NCBI GenBank assembly: GCA_963755395.1
Contig: CAVWJJ010000002.1
Span: 1,612,001 to 1,676,000, forward strand
From: DAHVFK01 sp963755395
GTDB lineage: Bacteria > Pseudomonadota > Gammaproteobacteria > Burkholderiales > SG8-39
Direction of reading: 5' to 3'
Length of the DNA stretch: 64,000 bases
The position numbers were made by a program, and so were the translations under genes. Shown here piece by piece: positions 58,744 to 64,000 of this stretch (positions are counted from its first letter, which is position 1; every line of letters starts with the position of its first letter). The notes beneath the pieces were generated by a model, which worked only from the letters and a program-made list of their open reading frames with translations, was not told where the DNA came from and ran no database searches.

Positions 58744-59285
58744 CGGGCGTCGCTCTTGACGGCTTCATCAGACACGGTGCGGATGTACGGTGCTACACCC
58801 TGTAGCGTGAGCCGCGGCGAGTAACCTAGGTGGGCGAGCAGATAGTCGTCGGTTGCGCTTGGCAACGGGACGCGCACGGCCGCTTGGGCCTGCGCCGCCG
58901 GGTCGGTGGCCAACCGGGGTGCAGGGACGATCCTTTCCGCGACGAGACCGGTATTCGGCACCGGTCGCGGCGCAAACGCGAGCCACCCCACCAATGCGAC
59001 CGCAGCGATGCTGGCCGCGGCGGACAACGCCATCCAGCGCACGCGCACGGGGACCTGCGCGGCGCGTCGCGGCGCAAGGATGGTCGGCTCACGAGCCAGA
59101 CGCGCCGCGACGCCTGCCGCCAAGTTCGTCCCCGGCACGTTTTCGCCGTGCAGGGCATCGCGTATGAGATGGTAGGTACACCATGCCCGTCGTGCCTCGT
59201 TCTCACGCGCAAGCGAAGCGAGAGCAGCGTCGAGGTCGCGCTCGCCGAGTTCGCCATCCATCAGCATCGAGATCTTCGCTTTCAT
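58740..59285 (-). CDS. rseA: Anti-sigma-E factor RseA
   Basis: Inner-membrane anti-sigma factor that holds RpoE inactive. Cytoplasmic N-terminal part opens MKAKISMLMDGELGERDLD, typical for RseA. One transmembrane segment (ALSAAASIAAVALVGWLAF) lies at about residues 86-104, and the periplasmic C-terminal part is poorly conserved. 181 residues. It is placed three bases after rpoE and overlaps rseB. Proteolysis by DegS-like and RseP proteases is expected; RseP is at 1868-3232. Confidence 0.9.
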   Translation of the reverse strand: MKAKISMLMDGELGERDLDAALASLARENEARRAWCTYHLIRDALHGENVPGTNLAAGVAARLAREPTILAPRRAAQVPVRVRWMALSAAASIAAVALVGWLAFAPRPVPNTGLVAERIVPAPRLATDPAAQAQAAVRVPLPSATDDYLLAHLGYSPRLTLQGVAPYIRTVSDEAVKSDAR

Positions 59286-59288
59286 CCT

Positions 59289-59888
59289 CTACCACCTCTT
59301 GTCTTTAGCCGTTTCGAGCAGAGGCCGAAGCTTTTCGGCGATCGCTTCCCGTGCTCGAAAGATGCGCGACCGGACGGTGCCGATCGGGCAATTCATGATC
59401 TGCGCGATGTCTTCGTAGCTCATGCCCTCGATCTCACGCAGCTGAATGGCTGTGCGAAGTTCCTCCGGAAGCTCATCGATTGTCGCATTCATCGTCTGCG
59501 CAATTTCCTTCGACAGCAACTGACTCTCAGGCGTATCGATATCGCGTAACTGCTCGGCGTCGTCGTACCCCTCCGCCTCCTCGGCCCCCACCTCCGTCGA
59601 AGTCGGCGCGCGCCGCCCTAATGCTATGAGGTAGTTCTTGGCAGTGTTGATCCCTATCCGATAAAGCCAAGTGTAAAACGCGCTGTCCCCGCGAAACCCC
59701 GGCAGGGCCCGGTATGCCTTGATGAAGGCTTCCTGCGTCACATCCTCCACCTCGGCCGGATCGCGCACGAACCGCGACAGCAATCGAGCCAGCTTGCGCT
59801 GGTACTTCTCGACCAGCAGCTCGAACGCGTGCTTGTCGCCCCTCTGGGCCCGCGCAACCAGCTGACTGTCGATGTCGCGGTCAGCCAC
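59289..59888 (-). CDS. rpoE: RNA polymerase sigma-E factor
   Basis: ECF sigma factor for the envelope stress response. Region 2 contains DVTQEAFIKAYRALPGFRG (cited by TQEAFIKAYRAL) and STFYTWLYRI-like SAFYTWLYRI; region 4 contains MSYEDIAQIMNCPIGTVRSR. 199 residues, GTG start at 59888. A sigma-E-like promoter lies 78-104 bases upstream, suggesting auto-activation. First gene of rpoE-rseA-rseB-mucD. Confidence 0.95.
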   Translation of the reverse strand: MADRDIDSQLVARAQRGDKHAFELLVEKYQRKLARLLSRFVRDPAEVEDVTQEAFIKAYRALPGFRGDSAFYTWLYRIGINTAKNYLIALGRRAPTSTEVGAEEAEGYDDAEQLRDIDTPESQLLSKEIAQTMNATIDELPEELRTAIQLREIEGMSYEDIAQIMNCPIGTVRSRIFRAREAIAEKLRPLLETAKDKRW

Positions 59889-59965
59889 CGCAGGTTCCCA
59901 GTGTGCGCGCCGCTGCCGCCTTCGCGCTGCCGCGCCCCGCCCGCCGCTTCCAACCCCTCTGTTTC

Positions 59966-59992
59966 ACAGACAATCGCCTTAGAAAATAGTTC
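59966..59992 (-). promoter_or_regulatory. Sigma-E-type promoter upstream of rpoE
   Basis: On the minus strand GAACTA (59992-59987), a 16-base spacer and TCTGT (59970-59966) match the sigma-E consensus GAACTT-N16-TCTGA closely. The position, about 78 bases before the rpoE GTG, fits autoregulation. Confidence 0.55.
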
Positions 59993-60007
59993 TTCGGGTC
60001 CCCGGGC

Positions 60008-60460
60008 CTATGTCACGGGCTGCGCGGTTCCGGGGTCCGGAACCCGTCCCCACAGCGCCCACAGGCGCAGAGCCCGGAATGAGTCAGGACCCAGCATGTC
60101 GTGCCAGACGACTATGGTGCGGTGCATCCATGGTGCGCCTGGGAGGATCACAACGAGTGCGCTGACAAAACGCCTTTGGGAAATGCGCAACCCGACGTGC
60201 TCAGCGTTTGCCAGCTCGAGGATCACGCTGTCTCCGCTCTCGATATTGAGCGCCTGCACCGATCGCCTGCTCCGCAGGAGCGCCCGGTCCCAGGCCGCCG
60301 CAACGCCGAGGCCGGCAATGAGGGCCCCGAGGCAGATCCCCATGGCACCGGCCACGAGCATGCCGGCACACACAGCTGCGCCCCCGTGCACTACGACTAT
60401 GGTCGCGGCCAGGCTGCGCGAGGGCGAGAGTTGGATGCGAAGGGTCCGTTCGCCGTTCAA
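60008..60460 (-). CDS. YgfX/CptA-like membrane protein
   Basis: A 150-residue protein with two adjacent hydrophobic segments (ATIVVVHGGAAVCAGMLVAGAM and ALIAGLGVAAAW, cited partly). A basic loop and a beta-rich C-terminal part (RFVSALVVILPG, then SFRALRLWALWG) follow. This architecture fits the YgfX family, which in E. coli has been described as a membrane toxin paired with SdhE/YgfY. No sdhE-like gene is next to it; it lies between fabF and rpoE, a frequent place in betaproteobacteria. Function here is open. Confidence 0.72.
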   Translation of the reverse strand: MNGERTLRIQLSPSRSLAATIVVVHGGAAVCAGMLVAGAMGICLGALIAGLGVAAAWDRALLRSRRSVQALNIESGDSVILELANAEHVGLRISQRRFVSALVVILPGAPWMHRTIVVWHDMLGPDSFRALRLWALWGRVPDPGTAQPVT

Positions 60461-61695
60461 ATCCGGGCGAATACCAGCGAACCGTTGGTGCCGCCGAAGC
60501 CAAACGAATTGGACATAGCAAAGCGCACCCGCATGTCACGCGCAGAGTTGGGAACGTAGTCGAGGTCGCACTGAGGATCGGGGTTTTGCAGATTGATCGT
60601 CGGCGGAGAGACCTGATGGTGCGTCGTGAGAATGCTGAACACCGCTTCCACGCCGCCCGCGGCACCGAGCAGGTGACCGGTCATCGACTTGGTGGAATTC
60701 ACGGCCACCCGTTTCGCGTGGTCACCGAGCAATCTCTTTACCGCTATCGTTTCCGCGACGTCGCCGAGCGGGGTTGAGGTACCGTGGGCATTTATGTAGT
60801 CGACTACGTCGGGCGTCAAGCCTGCATCCTTGAGGGCATTGCGCATGCAGCGGTAGGCCCCATCACCGTCCTCACTGGGCGCGGTCATGTGATACGCATC
60901 GGCGGATACCCCATAGCCGACGACCTCGCAGTAGATGCGTGCGCCACGGGCTCGGGCGTGCTCGTATTCCTCCAAAACAACGGCGCCGGCCCCTTCGCCA
61001 AGCACGAACCCGTCGCGGTCGCGGTCCCACGGCCGGCTGGCGCCCGCGGGGTCGTCGTTGCGTGTGGACAGGGCGCGCGCAGACGCGAAGCCTCCGATCG
61101 CGAGCTCGGTGACGGTGGCCTCGGCACCGCCCGCGATCATGACATCGGCGTCGCCATAGCGGATCGACTTTGCGGCCTCCCCGATGCAGTGGGTAGAGGT
61201 CGTGCATGCGGTGACAATCGCGAGGTTCGGCCCCTTGAGACCGAGCATGATCGACAGATTGCCGGCGATCATATTGATGATCGTGCCTGGTATGAAGAAC
61301 GGCGAGATTCGCCGCGGGCCACTTTTTAGCAGTTCGTCGTGTGTCGCCTCTATCAACGGCAGCCCGCCAATGCCCGAACCGAAATTGACGCCGGCTAGCT
61401 CCGCCTCCTGGCCGGCGACGTTCACGCCGGCGTCGCGCCACGCCTGCAGCCCCGCAGCCATGCCATAGTGGATGAAAGTATCCATACGGCGAGCTTCCTT
61501 GGGCGACAGGTACTGCGCAATGTCGAAGCCCTTGACCTCGCCGGCGATCTGACTTGCCAGGCGCGAGGGGTCGAAACGCGTGATGCGCGTAATGCCGGAC
61601 TTGCCAGCCAAAACGTTATCCCAGGCCTCGGTTACCGTGACGCCCACCGGCGACACAATGCCGAGCCCGGTTACGACGACTCTGCGACGGGACAA
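60457..61695 (-). CDS. fabF: 3-oxoacyl-[acyl-carrier-protein] synthase II
   Basis: Elongating condensing enzyme of type II fatty acid synthesis. The catalytic Cys164 is in VTACTTSTHC, with the two histidines in INAHGTSTPLGD and TGHLLGAAGG. 412 residues, normal. It follows acpP with a 62-base gap and overlaps the YgfX-like gene by four bases. Confidence 0.96.
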   Translation of the reverse strand: MSRRRVVVTGLGIVSPVGVTVTEAWDNVLAGKSGITRITRFDPSRLASQIAGEVKGFDIAQYLSPKEARRMDTFIHYGMAAGLQAWRDAGVNVAGQEAELAGVNFGSGIGGLPLIEATHDELLKSGPRRISPFFIPGTIINMIAGNLSIMLGLKGPNLAIVTACTTSTHCIGEAAKSIRYGDADVMIAGGAEATVTELAIGGFASARALSTRNDDPAGASRPWDRDRDGFVLGEGAGAVVLEEYEHARARGARIYCEVVGYGVSADAYHMTAPSEDGDGAYRCMRNALKDAGLTPDVVDYINAHGTSTPLGDVAETIAVKRLLGDHAKRVAVNSTKSMTGHLLGAAGGVEAVFSILTTHHQVSPPTINLQNPDPQCDLDYVPNSARDMRVRFAMSNSFGFGGTNGSLVFARI

Positions 61696-61757
61696 CTTCG
61701 CTCCTTAAAGGATCGCCGGGGCCAAGATCTCCAGCACCCCTGCGCCTTCAGAAATTC

Positions 61758-61997
61758 TCAGGACTTCTGATGGCCCTTGATGTAGTCCACCGCCTGCTGC
61801 ACCGTGGTGATCTTCTCGGCCTCCTCGTCCGGAATCTCCGTCTCGAATTCCTCCTCGAGCGCCATGACGAGCTCGACGGTATCCAGCGAATCCGCCCCCA
61901 GATCGTCCACGAACGAAGACTCGTTCTTGATTTCGGCCTCGTTGACGCCGAGCTGCTCGGCGATGATCTTCTTCACACGTTGTTCGATGTTTTCCAT
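61758..61997 (-). CDS. acpP: Acyl carrier protein
   Basis: Small acidic carrier of acyl chains. The phosphopantetheine site is Ser37 in GADSLDTVELVMALE. The ATG at 61997 gives 79 residues, the standard length, with a GGAAGG-type site upstream; extra upstream codons are not part of the family. Modified by AcpS (49631-50020). It sits between fabG and fabF as usual. Confidence 0.97.
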   Translation of the reverse strand: MENIEQRVKKIIAEQLGVNEAEIKNESSFVDDLGADSLDTVELVMALEEEFETEIPDEEAEKITTVQQAVDYIKGHQKS

Positions 61998-62078
61998 ATG
62001 GTTCCTTCCCTTTGAGGCCAAGAGGGCCCGTATTCTACCAAAACGGTTGTTTCCGCCCGCACTGAGAAAGTGCTTTTG

Positions 62079-62816
62079 CTACATATACATGCCGCCGTTC
62101 ACGTGCAGCACGGTTCCGGTTACATAACCCCCGGGGGGGGACACGAGAAACGCAACTGCACCAGCGACATCGCTTGCCTGACCCAACCGACCGAGCGGAA
62201 TCTGGGTCAGTAGCGCCGCTCGCTGCTCCTCTGACAGCGCACGCGTCATGTCGGTGTCGATGAAACCGGGGGCGACGCAGTTTACGGTGATGTTGCGGCT
62301 GCCAAGCTCGCGTGCCAGTGATTTTGTCATCCCGACAACACCTGCCTTGGCAGCGGCGTAGTTGGCCTGGCCCGGATTACCAGCGGCACCGACCACGGAA
62401 GTGATATTCACGATGCGTCCCCAGCGCGCCTTCATCATGCCTCGCATTACGGCGCGCGAGAGCCTGAATACCGATCGCAAGTCGGTTTCGATGACTTCGT
62501 CCCACTCGGTGTCCTTCATACGCAGTGCAAGGTTGTCACGCACCACGGCGGCGTTGTTGACCAGCACCAGAATGTCGCCGAATTCCTTCTGTATCGCCGT
62601 CACGAGCGCGTCGCATTGCCCGGCGTCGCGCACGTCCAGCACCCGCCCGCCGCCCTTCGCGCCGGTCTGGGCCAGGGCGTTGCCGATCCCCTGCGCTCCA
62701 TTGTCGCTGGTGGCGGTGCCGATGACGGTGGCGCCCTCCGCGGCCAGCCGCAGCGCAATCGCGCGCCCTATCCCGCGCGAGGCGCCGGTGACCAAAACGA
62801 CTTTGCCCGTCAGCAT
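62079..62816 (-). CDS. fabG: 3-oxoacyl-[acyl-carrier-protein] reductase
   Basis: NADPH-dependent SDR that reduces 3-oxoacyl-ACP. Cofactor motif TGASRGIG, NNAAVVRD, and the Ser-Tyr-Lys triad in NITSVVGAAGNPGQANYAAAK (cited by ITSVVG and NYAAAK). The ATG at 62816 gives 245 residues, opening MLTGKVVLVTG. It begins two bases after fabD. Confidence 0.96.
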   Translation of the reverse strand: MLTGKVVLVTGASRGIGRAIALRLAAEGATVIGTATSDNGAQGIGNALAQTGAKGGGRVLDVRDAGQCDALVTAIQKEFGDILVLVNNAAVVRDNLALRMKDTEWDEVIETDLRSVFRLSRAVMRGMMKARWGRIVNITSVVGAAGNPGQANYAAAKAGVVGMTKSLARELGSRNITVNCVAPGFIDTDMTRALSEEQRAALLTQIPLGRLGQASDVAGAVAFLVSPPGGYVTGTVLHVNGGMYM

Positions 62817-62818
62817 GC

Positions 62819-63754
62819 TCAGGCCCCCTTGAGCGCGGCCAGCGCCTGCTCCAACGCGGCGCGGTCGGACAACGCAACTCCCTGCAGCGCGGGAGCGATG
62901 CGCTTGACCAATCCGGCAAGAATCTTGCCCGGACCGCACTCGATCACATGGGTCACGCTGCTGCGCGCCATGTATTCGATCGTCTCAACCCAGCGGACCG
63001 CCGACGCCGCCTGCCGCACAAGTGCGTCCTTGATCTCGATAGGGTCCCGTGGTGAGGCCACGTCGACGTTGTTGATCAGCGGTATGACGGGCGACGCGAC
63101 TTCGACGTGTTCGAGGTAATTCCTCAAGCGTTGCGCGGCCGGATCCATCAGGCTCGAGTGGAACGGGGCGCTCACCGGCAGCGGAAGCGCGCGCTTCGCG
63201 CCCTTCGCCTTACAGGCCTCCATTGCTCGCACCACCGCCCCCTTGTGCCCCGCAATCACTACTTGGCCCGGCGCATTGAAATTGACCGCCTGCACCGTCT
63301 CGCCCTGCGCCGCCTCCGCGCACGCGGCCCGGACGCTGTCGTCGTCGAGGTTCAGAATCGCGGCCATCGCGCCCTTGCCTTCCGGCACCGCCTCTTGCAT
63401 CGCCTGCGCGCGGAACCGCACCAGGGGCAGACATTGCTCGAAACTGATCGCGCCGGCCGCGATCAGTGCCGTGTATTCCCCCAGGCTATGGCCGGCAACG
63501 AGCTCAGGTTGCGGCCCGCCGAGCGCGCGCCAAGCGCAGTACGCCGCGTAGCCGGCAGTTACCATCGCCGGCTGCGTATTCAAGGTCATATTGAGCGCCT
63601 CAGCCGGACCCTGATCCAGCAGTTCCACGAACCCGCGGCCCAGCACTGCCTCTGCTTCGGCCAGCACCTCGGCAACCCCAGGCAGCCCGCCATATGCTTT
63701 CAGCATTCCCACCGATTGCGAACCCTGCCCCGGAAACACCATCGCCAATTTCAT
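62819..63754 (-). CDS. fabD: Malonyl CoA-acyl carrier protein transacylase
   Basis: Loads malonyl groups onto ACP. Opening MKLAMVFPGQGSQ, nucleophile Ser90 in GHSLGEYTAL, and His in SAPFHSSLM. The ATG at 63754 gives 311 residues; a GTG at 63760 adds two. Placed between fabH and fabG. Confidence 0.96.
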   Translation of the reverse strand: MKLAMVFPGQGSQSVGMLKAYGGLPGVAEVLAEAEAVLGRGFVELLDQGPAEALNMTLNTQPAMVTAGYAAYCAWRALGGPQPELVAGHSLGEYTALIAAGAISFEQCLPLVRFRAQAMQEAVPEGKGAMAAILNLDDDSVRAACAEAAQGETVQAVNFNAPGQVVIAGHKGAVVRAMEACKAKGAKRALPLPVSAPFHSSLMDPAAQRLRNYLEHVEVASPVIPLINNVDVASPRDPIEIKDALVRQAASAVRWVETIEYMARSSVTHVIECGPGKILAGLVKRIAPALQGVALSDRAALEQALAALKGA

Positions 63755-63767
63755 TCTCACTTGCCTC

Positions 63768-64000
63768 TCACATCGTCACCAGCGCCGCACCCCACGTGAA
63801 TCCTCCTCCGACACCCTGCATCAGCACTCGATGTCCGGCATGGATTCTGCCCGCCCGCACCCACTCGTCCAGCGCCAACGGTATTGAAGCCGCGGAGGTG
63901 TTGCCGTGATGGTCCACCGTCACGACGAGGCGCTCCTGCGGCATACCCAGCTTCCTCGCCGTCGCCTCGAGAATCCGGACATTGGCCTGATGAGGAATCA
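63768..64000 (-). CDS. fabH: 3-oxoacyl-ACP synthase III, C-terminal part (cut by window edge)
   Basis: The last 76 codons of FabH are visible. The frame contains IPHQANVRIL with the catalytic His and DHHGNTSAASIPLAL with the catalytic Asn, and ends GGGFTWGAALVTM before TGA at 63768. The N-terminal three quarters, including the active cysteine, lie beyond position 64000. FabH starts fatty acid synthesis by condensing acetyl-CoA with malonyl-ACP. It is 13 bases upstream of fabD. Confidence 0.95.
   Translation of the reverse strand, partial: IPHQANVRILEATARKLGMPQERLVVTVDHHGNTSAASIPLALDEWVRAGRIHAGHRVLMQGVGGGFTWGAALVTM

Overview
The window is chromosomal DNA of high GC content from a betaproteobacterium. 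The gene orders cdsA-dxr-rseP-bamA-skp-lpxD-fabZ-lpxA-lpxB-rnhB, ppsR/ppsA, smpB/ratA/ratB-guaB-guaA, holB-pilZ, uvrC-pgsA-tRNA(Gly-Cys-Leu) and fabHDG-acpP-fabF-rpoE-rseAB-mucD-lepA-lepB-rnc-era-recO-pdxJ-acpS-nagZ are all familiar in that class. The order or genus cannot be fixed from the sequence alone. No rRNA, CRISPR array, prophage or insertion sequence was seen.

Layout. 1-10827 (+): an envelope operon for phospholipid activation, isoprenoid precursor, RIP protease, BAM assembly, lipid A and fatty acid dehydratase, ending in rnhB and an RNA methyltransferase; many neighbours overlap by ATGA. 10802-14128: ppsR and ppsA, divergent. 14141-19026: smpB, ratA, ratB/rnfH, a DUF4124 protein, guaB and guaA. 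19060-21335: an MFS transporter, tadA and an L,D-transpeptidase. 21349-29314 (-): a bifunctional class II aldolase/short-chain dehydrogenase and mtnA, followed by a branched-chain amino acid type ABC transporter with a fused LivM-LivG; its livH and livK each carry a one-base frame disruption. 29355-34885: a GNAT enzyme, NRDE/TANGO2, DUF4936, ygfZ, mltG, tmk, holB and a pilZ gene interrupted by an in-frame TAG.

34886-35261 is an odd spacer of about 375 bp, AT-rich at its edges. 35262-40354 holds a DUF1178 gene and a tightly overlapping four-gene catabolic operon led by a NicX-like (2,5-dihydroxypyridine dioxygenase family) enzyme. 40395-45225 is a signalling module: STAS antagonist, metallo-beta-lactamase-fold hydrolase, CHASE2-SpoIIE phosphatase, OmpA-like and FecR-like proteins and an RsbW-like kinase. 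Together these look like a partner-switching circuit coupled to the envelope.

45228-48623 holds three tRNAs, pgsA, uvrC and an unusual EF-P. 48630-64000 (-) is the long fab/rpoE/lepA superoperon. It includes a sigma-E-like promoter upstream of rpoE and a terminator-like hairpin lying directly against the lepA start codon. The window ends inside cdsA on the left and fabH on the right.

The most interesting items are the mtnA plus aldolase-dehydrogenase pair (a probable variant of the DHAP shunt for 5'-deoxy/methylthio-nucleoside salvage), the NicX-led operon, the partner-switching/FecR/OmpA module, the Arg-tipped EF-P, and the three disrupted genes between 24 and 35 kb.
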